The notes beneath the pieces are model-generated. The model was not told the DNA's origin and did not search any database. It saw nothing but the letters and a program-made list of their open reading frames with translations. From NCBI GenBank assembly GCA_037833965.1, contig AP031355.1, positions 17,199,501 through 17,263,500 of the forward strand: 64,000 nt of DNA. Reading direction: 5' to 3'. The translations under genes were made by a program, and so were the position numbers. Below, piece after piece: positions 21,705 to 30,860 of the stretch. This stretch comes from Marchantia polymorpha subsp. ruderalis (taxonomy: Eukaryota; Streptophyta; Marchantiopsida; Marchantiales; Marchantiaceae). Positions within the stretch are counted from its first letter, which is position 1, and each line of letters starts with the position of its first letter.

Positions 21705-22850
21705 GTTCTCTTCACCTTGCGGTTTCAAGTCCTGCCTGGGCTGCTATCCTTTTGGTGTCTGTATTGGTGGCTGTCTTCGAAACATACCCGAGTGTTCTAC
21801 AGATGCATCAACTGTTGCACTACATGAGTATGCTTCTTTATCTTGAAGTGAATCAGCATGTTTTGTCATGCGAACGGCCCAGTAGCTCAATGCGAGAGCC
21901 TTCCAAGCTATGGATCTGTGCTGCGGGTTCAAGTCCTGCCTGGGCTGCTCTTCTTTTGCTACCTGTTTTGGCAGCTAGTATTAAAACTAAACCCAGTGTA
22001 CTGTAGACTCATCAACTGTTTCACTATATGAGTATGCTTTTTATTGTACTGAGTCATCATATCACTTCATGCGAAGGGCCCAGCAGCTCAATGCGAGAGC
22101 CTTCTAATAATGGATCTGTGCTGCGGGTTCAAATACTGTCTGGGCTGCTATATTTTTGGTGTCTGTATTGGTGGCTATCTTCCAAACATAACCGCGTGTA
22201 CTGTAGATTCATCAACTGTTACACTACATGAGTATGGTTTTTCTTATTTGAGTCATCCTGCTTTATCATGAGAACGGCCCAGTAGCTCAATGCTAGAGCC
22301 TTCCAAACTATGGATCTGTGCTGCGGGTTCAAGTCCTGCCTGGGCTGCAAGATTTTTGTGTTTGGTTGTTACATACTGCTATTTACAGTAGATGCATCAG
22401 CCTTTGGTGTCCATTAGTCAAGGAGTGTGCTTCTTCTTGTAGTCAGTCGGCATATTCTTCGATGTGAATGGCCCAGTACCTCAATGCGAGAGCCCTCCAA
22501 ACTATGGATCTATGCTGCGGGTGCAAGATTTTTGTGTTTGGTTGTTACATACTGCTATTTACAGTAGATGCATCAGCCTTTGGTGTCCATTAGTCAAGGA
22601 GTGTGCTTCTTCTTGTAGTCAGTCGGCATATTCTTCGATGTGAATGGCCCAGTACCTCAATGCGAGAGCCCTCCAAACTATGGATCTATGCTGCGGGTTC
22701 AAGTCCTGCCTGGGCTGCTAATTTTTTGGTGCCTGTTTTCGTGGCTGTAGCCAGTCATCATGTCTCTTCATGCAAATGGCCCAGTAGCTCAATGCGTTAG
22801 GCTTCCGAGCCTTATGTCTGTGCAGCAGTTACAAGTACTGGTTGGGTTGC
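21705..22850 (+). repeat. tRNA-like array, block 2 (7 copies, plus strand)
   Basis: Copies: a 3' half at about 21717-21745, then 21876-21948, 22077-22148, 22276-22348, 22470-22522 (cut at the T-arm), 22646-22718 and a degenerate 22778-22850. The copy at 21876 shows the full 7-bp acceptor, D-stem GCTC/GAGC and T-arm. T-runs follow (TTTT to TTTTTT) 5-12 nt after the acceptor. A 176-bp segment with its spacer is duplicated head to tail (22345-22520 and 22521-22700), so local tandem duplication is one mode of growth. Confidence 0.85.
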
Positions 22851-23478
22851 ACATGTTTTGGATTTCCAAATGTGGTGGACATTCTTCAACTTTTAAGCTG
22901 TATGAGTCCCGAAGTTCTGTGTTTTGAATCTTCTAAGATGGTTGGGTCGGGTCTTCCACACAACCATTCCTAATTTCTAGCAAATTTCATAACCCTGTTG
23001 ACATATTCTACACGTGCCATTGTCGCAGGTGAAATGTTGATATAAGCTGTTCCCGTGTAGGTCTATCAGCCGCACAATGTATTTCTCCTGGATCAGCCAT
23101 ACTTGAGCTCCTTTCTGCAGGAGCCCAGGAAAATTGGAACGTAGATCCACCAGGTCACTTTCCTAGTTGGCCGAAGTCTCTACATTCCGAAGTTACATCT
23201 AATTTTGGGCATCGCCGTATAGTGGTGGGAGAGCGTTCCAAGATGTCTTAAAAATTTCACTTAAAAACTTCACTGTCTTTGTCGCATGTTGTTTCTCCAT
23301 CTAAAGTGAATTTCAACTCTTCTTTCTCTATTTCTTATCCGGGTAAAAATCCTGGACTAAACATTGAGTATGTAATGTTCAAACTCCTATTTTGTGATAC
23401 CCATCTATAAACCCATGCACGTAGCAAGGAAGGTGTTCATAAGTCTCATACATTTTATATGGATCACGACGAAGAATC
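22851..23478. other. Spacer upstream of the U1 gene
   Basis: No coding frame is recognised. A TATA-like TTTATATGG at 23453-23461 lies about 20-25 bp before the U1 5' end, and a weak TGATACCCATC at about 23396 lies where the plant snRNA upstream element would be; the latter is only a loose match. Confidence 0.4.
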
Positions 23479-23639
23479 ATACTTACCTGGGCGGGGTTCA
23501 TCGTTGATCAAGAAGGACGATAGCCTAGGACGAGCTGACCCATTGCACCAAGGCTTGGCAAATCCTAGCACTTCCTGTATGGGAAAGTGCACGTCAAAAT
23601 TTGTTACAGAGGGGCTCGCGTACGCGCGGCCCTTCACCC
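23479..23639 (+). ncRNA. U1 snRNA (gene or close variant)
   Basis: The sequence begins with ATACTTACCTGG, the invariant U1 5' end that pairs with 5' splice sites. Stem-loop I keeps the U1-70K loop GATCAAGAAG, closed by ATCGTT/GACGAT. Stem-loop II keeps the U1A-type loop CATTGCAC. Stem-loop III (GCACTTCC..GGGAAAGTGC) is intact. AATTTGTTA is a good Sm site, and a G+C-rich final hairpin (CGCGTACGCGCG core) ends the RNA. The length of about 161 nt is normal. It differs from the plant U1 I know in the stems, but pairing is kept, so it may be functional. Confidence 0.85.
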
Positions 23640-23771
23640 AAAAAAATCAAACAGCATTTATTCTCACCACTGACACTTCAATTACGAAGATGTGACGATT
23701 CTGCTGAAAACTGCATTTCTATCGGCTTTACTCAGACTGCTATATATAGATGCCAAACATAAAACGTTGAT

Positions 23772-24405
23772 ACAGCCCAGGCAGGACTTGAACCCGCAGT
23801 ACAGATCTACGGCTTCGACGGCCGTCGCATTGAGCTACTGGGCGATTCAAATCGAACGTTATGCCAACTGAGTACAACAAGATAAAGTGCTCTGAGTCTA
23901 AACAAGTGCATATGTTCATGGATCTACTGTATAGTAAAGTATATGAAGATGGTACACCGAAACCTTGCAGCCCAGGCAGGACTTGAACCCGCAGCACATA
24001 TCCATGGCTTGGAAGTCTCTCACATTGAGCTACTGGGCCATTCGTATGAAGAGACGTGATGACCTATTCCAAGAAGAAGTATACTCATGTAACAGTTGAT
24101 TAATATTTAATACACTGTTATATTTAGATAATAGAATACAAAAAAAAGGCCCAGGCGGTACTTGAACCCACAGCACAGATTCATAGGTTTTAAGGCTCTC
24201 TCATTGAGCTTCTGGACCATTCGCATGAAGAGAAACTATGAGTCACTCCAAGAAAAAGCATACTCATGAAGTGTAACATTCGATGAATCTACAGTATACT
24301 CTGGTATGTTGATTGTAGACACAAAAATAATCGCAGCTCAGGCAGGACTTGAACCCGCAGCACAGATCCATAGCTTGGAAGGCTCTCGCGTTGAGCTACT
24401 GGGCT
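23772..24405 (-). repeat. tRNA-like array, block 3 (4 copies, minus strand)
   Basis: Copies at 23772-23843, 23967-24039, 24148-24218 and 24333-24405, with the same 73-nt layout as block 1 and a period near 180-195 bp. The copies at 23967 and 24333 keep the acceptor stem and both promoter boxes; the one at 24148 has lost the first base pairs of the acceptor. Confidence 0.85.
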
Positions 24406-24584
24406 ATTCATGAAGAGACATGATGACTGAATACAACAAGTATACTCATGTAGTGTAATAGTTGATGAATCTAAAGTTCACTTGCAGGCACCAAACGATC
24501 CTGCCTGGTACAGTGGATTCATCAACGTTTACACTCGATTAATCCGGGTCACTATTTCTCTTTGGAGTCAATGGGTACGTCATT

Positions 24585-25465
24585 TATTTTGTTCAAGTGT
24601 TGCCTTGGCTGCAATTGTTTTGGTGGCTGTCATCTAAAACGTACCCGAGTGTACTGTAGATTCATCAACTGTTACACTACATGAGTATTTTTCTTCTTGT
24701 ATTCAGTCATCATATCTCTTCATGCGAATGGCCCAGTAGCTCAATGCAAGAGCCTTCCAAGATATGGATCTGTGTTGCGGGTTCAAGTCCTGCCTGGGCT
24801 GCGATTGTTTTTGTGTCTATTATCTTAACATACCAAAGTGTCCTGTAGATTCATCGAATGTTACACTTCATGAGTATGCTTTTTCTTGGAGTGACTCATA
24901 ATTTCTCTTCATGCGAATGGCCCAGAAGCTCAATGAGAGAGCATTAAAACCTATGGATCTATGCTGTGGGTTCAAGTCCCGCCTGGACCTATTTTCTCTT
25001 CATGCGAATGGCCCAGAAGCTCAATGAGAGAGCATTAAAACCTATGGATCTATGCTGTGGGTTCAAGTCCCGCCTGGACCTATTGTTTTGTATTCTATTA
25101 TCTAAATATAACATAGGGCATCGAATATTCATTGACTGTTACAGTGCATGAGTATGCTTCTTCTTGTATTGAGTCTTCATGTCTCTTTATGGGAATGGCC
25201 GGTAGATCAATACGAGAGCCTTCACTGCTATGATCTGTGCAGCGAGTTCAAGTCCTGCCTTGTCCGCACAAATTTAGGTTTTTGAACAATTACATTAGGA
25301 CTGTGGTGCAGATTCCTCTTTAATTACATTCTATGAGTCCCAGAGTATGCTTCTTAATGTAGTGAGTCGTCATGACTATTTATGTGAGTGGCCTAGTATC
25401 TCAATGCGAGAGCCTTCCAAGCTATGGAGATGTGATGCGAGTTCAAGTCCTGCCCTAGGAGGCAC
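24585..25465 (+). repeat. tRNA-like array, block 4 (6 copies, plus strand)
   Basis: A 3' fragment at about 24590-24615, then copies at 24730-24802, 24919-24991, 25010-25082, 25197-25268 and 25390-25463. The copies at 24919 and 25010 are a 91-bp tandem duplication with no spacer between units other than the short leader, and both have CTGGACC in place of CTGGGCT at the 3' acceptor side. T-runs follow most copies. Confidence 0.85.
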
Positions 25466-25809
25466 AAGTTTTGGTTTGTTGACTAGAACATAACGGACTG
25501 GGGTGTAGATTCTTCAACTGTTACGGTGTATGAGTTCCGGAGAACCGTGTATTGAGACTTCCAAGATGCTAGGGTCGGATCTTTGACAAAACCTTTCCTA
25601 AGCTCTATCGAATTTTCATAACACTGTGATATGTCACAGTGTTCTTCATGTGCCATTGGGGCAGTTGAAAAGGTGGTATTAACTGCTGTGGAGGGAATTG
25701 GATGGAGTAACAACGTTCATTGCTCTTTCAGCTTCTGATGCTTTCTTCCTTATAATGACCCCAATCTTCGAAATAGTATACGATCCAATAGGATTATCCC
25801 ATTTTCCAA

Positions 25810-26700
25810 AATTGAGCGACTGGGCCATTCACATGAAGAAAAATTGCTGACTGGCTACGAGAAGAAATAGTGTTCCGGGACTAGTCGAGTGCAAAGGTTG
25901 ATTGATATACTGTAGATTCGAGAATGTATAGATGCCAAACATAAAAACTTGATACAGCCCAGGCAGGACTTAAACCCGCAGCACAGATCCATAAGAGACA
26001 TGTAACAGTTGCTGAATCTACAGTACACTCGGGTATGTTTCGATGACAGCCACCAAAATAGGCACCAAAAGCATAGCAGCCCAGGCAGGACTTGAACCCG
26101 CAGCACAGATCCATAGCTTGGAAGGCTCTTGCATTGAGCTACTGTGCCGCTCGCATGATAAGACATGATTACTCACTGCAAGGAGAAGGAGCATACTCAT
26201 GTAATGTAACAGTTGCTGAATCTACGGTAGACTGGGATATGTTTGGATGACAGCCACCAAAACAGGCACCAAAAGCATAGCAGCCCAGGCAGGACTTGAA
26301 CCCGCAGCACAGATCCATAGTTTGGAAGGCTCTTGCATTGAGCTACTGGGCCATTCACATGACGAGTGGACTGCAAACAATGATGAATCCACTATACATT
26401 CGAGTATGTTAAGATGACACACGAAAAAACTTGCAGCCCAGGCAGGACTTGAACCCGCAGCACAGATCCATAGCTTGGAAGGCTCTCGCATTAAGCTACT
26501 GAGCGGCTCGCATGATACAGCATGATGACTCACTTCAAGAAGAAGAAGCATACTCATGTTGTAGCAAAACAGTTGATGAATCTACAGTAAACTCGGGTAT
26601 GTTTGACTTACAGTCACCCAAAGAATAGCAGCCTAGGCAGGACTTGAACCCGTAGCACAGATCCATAGCTTGGAAGACTCTCGCATGGAGCTACTGGGCC
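25810..26700 (-). repeat. tRNA-like array, block 5 (6 copies, minus strand)
   Basis: A 5' half at about 25811-25829, a 3' half at about 25954-25993, then complete copies at 26076-26148, 26280-26352, 26433-26505 and 26628-26700. The copy at 26280 is nearly identical to the plus-strand copy at 22276, which shows recent spread or homogenisation between blocks of opposite orientation. Confidence 0.85.
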
Positions 26701-27577
26701 TTTCGCATGATGATAACTCCCTGGACCTCGCATTCGCCGAGGCAGGTCGGTCGATCGATCAACTTCTGTGTTTTATACTACGTAGTTCTATGTATGGCGT
26801 TGGACTTTGTGGACTTCCACGATGCCTTATCGAAGTCGGGTGCAGAGTTCTTGGCTAGCTCGTAGCGCTTCGGGTCTAGGGGCGGATATGATTGGGCAGT
26901 CAGTCATTCCACATCTGCACCAGGAGTTTCGCTCATGATGTCTTTTGACGTCACTACGGTGTTGCTTTCAAGCCCTCCGCTTGAGTTCTGGACGCTTTCT
27001 GCAGTTTCCGAGATGGCTTGCTGGGGATCGATTTCATTGGCACAAATGCAATCCTGAGGGCGTGGCCTGCTCCAACAGGTTTCGCTCCTCGATTTGTCGG
27101 ATAAAGAGAGTTTGCATGCAGTACGTGTATACGTGGGCATTCTAACAAGCTGGGCCAGATTATATGAATTGAATCATTCTAAAATAAAACATTGGAGTTA
27201 TATTGATTCTTCGATGCAATACTATAGTGTCATTGATAGAAAAAATATATTGTGTTTCAATCACTCAACAGTAATATTGCTCACATATACAATGAAATAC
27301 TAGAGAGAATGAAATTATAGTACAATTGAGAATGTAAGTTATTGAATGGATAATAAATTGAATCAAAATGTCAATACAGATAAATAAAAAGCAACCAACA
27401 GGAACTCTCACATGATAAAATCAAACATATTACAAACTTAATTTCACAAAGAGAAGATAATACTTTTGAACTAGTAAAAACCAAGTGGAGATATATCTAG
27501 CTCACGGGATGAGGCCGGATCAGACGTGGCTCAGGCGATGACCCGAACGAGAATGAACTTTCCCAGTCTACCACTTT
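26701..27577. other. Intergenic, moderately G+C-rich then A+T-rich
   Basis: 26701-27150 has a balanced composition. On the minus strand it holds a 78-codon ATG frame (27140-26904) that continues in pieces with AQSYPPLDPKRYELA after a stop; it might be a relic exon but I do not recognise it. 27150-27577 is A+T-rich with nothing seen. Confidence 0.35.
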
Positions 27578-27597
27578 GTCTACCGAAGGTACTGTAC

Positions 27598-27628
<31 letters not shown>

Positions 27629-27685
27629 GGCCCCTTGCGCAGGGGCCATGCTAAGGATGACCTGCACAAATTGAGAAATAGTATA
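27578..27685 (+). pseudogene. U6 snRNA-derived sequence with inverted 12-bp insertion
   Basis: The core AAAATTGGAACGATACAGAG then AAGATTAGCATGGCCCC is the U6 central domain with the ACAGAG box, and AGGATGAC plus GCACAAATTGAGAAAT is its 3' part. Between TGCGCA and AGGATGAC, GGGGCCATGCTA is inserted (27642-27653), the exact reverse complement of TAGCATGGCCCC at 27623-27634. This makes a 13-bp stem (27622-27634 with 27642-27654) and a 7-nt loop, and destroys the AGC/catalytic triad geometry of U6. The 5' stem-loop is diverged, no TATA box is seen upstream, and no T-run marks the 3' end. I treat it as a pseudogene. Confidence 0.85.
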
Positions 27686-28449
27686 GGGGAACGGGAATTA
27701 ACAACTTAGTGTTGTGTGAAAAAATCTGATACGGAGCCATGGCATGTGATCGCACTAGCTGTACTATAGTCGTCCAGACCAGAAAATATTATTACTTCGG
27801 CTCATGATTAATACAAATGTTCCTACGGACAAAACTCAAAACTCTTTATTTCTCTCTGCCTTATCAAGGGTACGTTGAAATTTTTTAATTGCTCGTTATG
27901 ATAGAAAACACAGGCTGAAAATTTAAGAGATTCAAAACTATCACAAGCATTTCAACCAGATGGTCATCAACAGTAGCAACAGGAACAGCAACAGCTCGCA
28001 TGGACTTCAATTTAGAAAGCCTCTGACCTCTCCCGAACAGCTCCAAGCCCGTTCTGGCCGTTCCTGTTTGCACGCTGCAAGTCGGCAGCGCAGCTACAAA
28101 TTGCTACGCCGTCTCTTCGACGAGAATGCCCAGGACTTGATTGCATAGTGCGTTCAGTTGACGTTTATCCGTTCTTTCATTTTCACATCGTGGACGAGAA
28201 TGTCACAGGACTTGATTGCGGAGTGCGTTCAGTTGACGTTTATCGGCGTATCCTTCAGGAGCGAACACTTAGTCGACGACGCATGTTTTGCATGACCGAA
28301 TAATTCGGTCAAGGTTTTTTCTAATGCTGCAGAGTCTAAGAGTTTCTTGTGATTGCGGAGTTGAACTAGATCGAAACCGAATTCATCTAGGTCAATGATC
28401 GATTGATTCATGGTATCGGCCGCCTTCCTTTCCGGGACACGCTGCTACT
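27686..28449. other. Intergenic with a 50-bp direct repeat
   Basis: A segment ending GTGCGTTCAGTTGACGTTTATC occurs at about 28117-28171 and again at about 28190-28245. A minus-strand ATG frame of 60 codons (28411-28229; DEFGFDLVQLRNHKKLLD) overlaps the second copy; it may be an exon relic but I do not recognise it. Confidence 0.35.
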
Positions 28450-28705
28450 TTGAACGACCGCTTCAAGCTTCTCGAAGGACTTGTAGATCCACAAGTCGGC
28501 TCCTCTTCAGCTACGTCAACACCTCCTGTCAAAGCCCATGTAGATCTGATGTACTTGTATGGACCTGGCCAAGTAATTTCGTCCGGTGATGGAGTGAGCC
28601 GACCATCAGGTTTAACTCATATGTCTGGATTGCCTGTCAGTCCACTGAGAGGATTAACAGGTATCGCTCGCCTTCCATGATCCCTCACTGTAGTGGTGGT
28701 AGCAG
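28450..28705 (+). repeat. Repeat unit with conserved frame, forward copy
   Basis: This 256-bp unit reads KLLEGLVDPQVGSSSA in one frame and recurs in reverse orientation on the other side of the LTR array (36691-36878 partly, 36880-37087 fully). The frame has no ATG start. The function is unknown; it could be a fragment of a repeated gene family or of a mobile element. Confidence 0.6.
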
Positions 28706-29114
28706 TTTGAGTTCAGGAGTGGCAGTGACAGTGGTCGTAGTAGACGCAGAAGTGGTTCCAACGCTGGAACCTTTATTCTAGACCGTATTCATCAGTGTGG
28801 TAACCCACTTTTTGTTTTTCGTCGGAATTAGAACATTTTTGATTAGTAAGTACCGTGGTAGCAGCTGTAAATAGTAATCGGTACGCAAAGCCAGAGTAAA
28901 AAGAGGATCGAGGACAGTCGAGGGGTTTTGGGCTTAGGCCACAGTGGAACGCTTGGAATGGAACGGGCGGTTCACGCTGCAGGACTCGCTTCGAGCACCT
29001 TCGGCGGTAGATCACTCATAACTTCCTAAATTCTTAACGCCTTGAGTTACTTAGGGTCTCGTTGGAAAGAGCTCAACGCGCTCGTTCTAACGAAACCAAG
29101 AACGCCTGGAACGG

Positions 29115-29699
29115 ATGAGGACTCAGGGAGTTGTGACTGTCGGAAGATGCGAAGGAGAACGCCTACGGATAGGCGGAAGGAGTTCGTCGTTAGCAGAATA
29201 TCCACCTTCGGCCCTAGATGTTCGCCTTCGGCGACGGACGTCTTCGTGTCAACTTCAAGTCGGCAAACTCGGAGTCGGCAAACTTGAGGTCGGCGAACTC
29301 GAGGTCGGAGAACTCGAGGTCGGAAAACTCGAGGTCGGAAAACTTGAGGTCGGCGAACTCGAGGTCAAAGAACTTCAAGTCAGCAAACTCGGAGTCGGCA
29401 AACTTGAGGTCGGCGAACTCGAGGTCGAAGAACTCGAGGTCGGAAAACTCAAGGTCGGAGAACTTGAGGTCGGCAAACTCGAGGTCGGCGAACTTCAAGT
29501 CAGCAAACTCGGAGTCGGCAAACTTGAGGTTGGCAAACTCGAGGTCAAAGAACTTCAAGTCAGCAAACTCGGAGTCGGCAAACTTGAGGTCGGCGAACTC
29601 GAGGTCGGCGAACTTCAAGTCAGCGAACTCGAGGTCGGCAAACTTGAGGTCAGAGAACTCGGAGTCGGCGAAACATCGTGCGGGCGCCTTCGGCGATAA
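29115..29699 (+). other. Sense ORF over the minisatellite (copy 1)
   Basis: ATG at 29115 gives 194 codons; most are VGKLE/VGELE-type pentamers from the 15-bp unit. Copies occur at 31180-31764 and 34260-34844. With frames open on both strands, this is expected from the repeat itself, and I would not call it a gene without expression data. Confidence 0.2.
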
Positions 29700-29750
29700 C
29701 AGATAACAAGCCTTTGACAGTGTGCCTTCGGCCAAGGATAAAACCGGCAT
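29214..29750 (-). CDS. Antisense ORF encoding 28 pentapeptide repeats (copy 1)
   Basis: ATG at 29750 gives 178 residues: a 26-residue leader, 28 consecutive pentapeptides of the form F-[ASF]-[DN]-[LS]-[EK], then a basic tail. This fits the A(D/N)LXX rule of pentapeptide-repeat proteins, which fold as right-handed quadrilateral beta-helices, with Phe at the corner position. Identical or nearly identical frames are at 31815-31279 and 34895-34359. It lies antisense to the LTR and has no visible promoter, so expression is unproven; the match may be an accident of the minisatellite. Confidence 0.3.
   Translation of the reverse strand: MPVLSLAEGTLSKACYLLSPKAPARCFADSEFSDLKFADLEFADLKFADLEFADLKFADSEFADLKFFDLEFANLKFADSEFADLKFADLEFADLKFSDLEFSDLEFFDLEFADLKFADSEFADLKFFDLEFADLKFSDLEFSDLEFSDLEFADLKFADSEFADLKLTRRRPSPKANI
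29251..29670. repeat. 28 x 15-bp minisatellite in LTR 1
   Basis: The unit is AACTYGAGGTCGGMR-like with variants (CAAGTC, GGAGTC). The tract is exactly 420 bp, 28 units, without length change. Because 15 is a multiple of three and the unit lacks stop triplets, long frames are open on both strands. A second short tract of four units lies at about 29938-30000. Copies of the long tract are at 31316-31735 and 34396-34815. Confidence 0.95.
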
Positions 29751-30245
29751 AACTCTTTCAACTCGTAACGGTTTGACTCAATTAGGGTCTCGTTAGAAAG
29801 AGCTCGACGCGCTCGTTCCAACGAGCCCAAGAACTCTTGAAACGGATCAAGGATCTGTGAGTTATGGGTGTCGGGAGTGACTGTTACAAATAGGCAAAGA
29901 TGCGGAAGTGCGTCTTCGGCGGTCAACGCCTTCGGAGAACTCGGAGTCGGCGAACTCGAGGTCGGCGAACTTCAAGTCGGCAAACTCGGAGTCGGCGAAC
30001 TGATCCGTGCATCCTCCGAGCATCCTCCGAGTTGAGATCCTCCTCCGAGTCGAGCCTCCGAGTCGAGCACTGCAGTATTTCTGGGAGTGACAGTCGCCTA
30101 GAATTCAAACTCTACCAAAAGTCTGTTAAATGTGACACTTTTACTCTGTGTGTTGCCTCTGTCCCTGTGGGTTCGATCTTTTTACCACCATACTGCAGTT
30201 TTAGCCTTTGGTGGGTTATTACATAAGGAGCCGACAACTTCTTTT

Positions 30246-30263
30246 TGGCGCCGCTGCCGGGGA
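30246..30263 (+). promoter_or_regulatory. Primer-binding site
   Basis: TGGCGCCGCTGCCGGGGA begins with TGG and is close to the site used by plant Ty3-type Tat/Athila elements, complementary to the 3' end of a tRNA such as tRNA-Asp (family knowledge, not checked base by base). The second copy is at 33326-33343. A spacer of 22 bases separates it from the LTR. Confidence 0.75.
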
Positions 30264-30847
30264 CAGTGTGTCAACACCAGAGTACTTGAGCAGCAATCTC
30301 AGTTAAGTCCTCAGTCGGGCCTGCACTCCCTGCGTTTGGTGTGAGTCGAGGGTGACGTCCACGGCGTATGAAGAGGCTTCGTTCCGAAGTGGGAAGTCCA
30401 GTCCGGGTACCCTACGCTAGTTCCTGGCGGAAGGGCAGTAAAAGCCGGAGTGGGAGTCACTACCTGCAGAGCCTCTGAGTGAACTTTTGAGATGAATGCT
30501 CGGTGAATGTCGACGAGCGATGGTGTGGGGGACCTGAGTGCGAGAGCCACACGTAAGCTCCGTCGAGATTCGGAAAAAAAAAAAAAAAAAAAAAAAGAAG
30601 CTGTAGAAGAAAAACAGCGAACTACAAAGAAGACTCAAAGTGAGAACTCTGCAGAAAGATCGCCATCGCCGATTGCTGGGAGCCAAGGGCGTTCTAGTTC
30701 ACCTACTGCGAGCATTGAGCTAATGGTTCTATTGGAAATCCCTCCGACAGGAACTCTTCCTGGGTCAGGCCAACCTAGGAGCAGTCCGTTGACAGGATCA
30801 CCAATGGCAGACCCTCAAGCCAAATGTTCGCGTGGGCGCTCACAATT

Positions 30848-30858
30848 GAGGAGGGGGG
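30848..30858 (+). promoter_or_regulatory. Polypurine tract
   Basis: GAGGAGGGGGG followed by CA lies just before the TG of LTR2. The second copy is at 33928-33938, before LTR3. This is the usual plus-strand primer position. Confidence 0.8.
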
Positions 30859-30860
30859 CA

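Larger units (their letters stand above)
28796..30223 (+). repeat. LTR 1, with a 1018-bp deletion
   Basis: It matches LTR2 from its start to 30001 and again from 30005. The part of LTR2 at 32067-33084 is missing and replaced by three bases (GAT). The loss removes the telomere-like run, the TATA box and most of the leader-like half, so this LTR should not start transcription. It keeps the main 28-unit minisatellite. Confidence 0.9.
30224..30860 (+). mobile_element. Internal domain 1 (637 bp)
   Basis: The segment starts 22 bases before a primer site at 30246-30263 and ends with the polypurine tract at 30848-30858. It holds a run of 23 A's (30574-30596). One ATG frame (30507-30896) would give a 129-residue Lys/Ser/Pro-rich peptide that runs into LTR2. 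No gag motif is recognised. The second internal domain (33304-33940) differs at 30724 versus 33804 (T/C). Confidence 0.85.

Noticed and set aside
20025..26557. Short frames reading LWICAAGSSPAWAA in many places
   Set aside because: They are translations of the tRNA-like repeat and not a protein family.
18628..26700. Annotating each tRNA-like unit as a functional tRNA
   Set aside because: The D-loop lacks GG and the anticodon arm does not fold without colliding with the D-arm, so a decoding role is unlikely.
18628..26700. CRISPR-like array
   Set aside because: The regular repeats are 73-nt tRNA-like units with conserved spacers in a plant nuclear sequence; no cas genes and no unique spacers.
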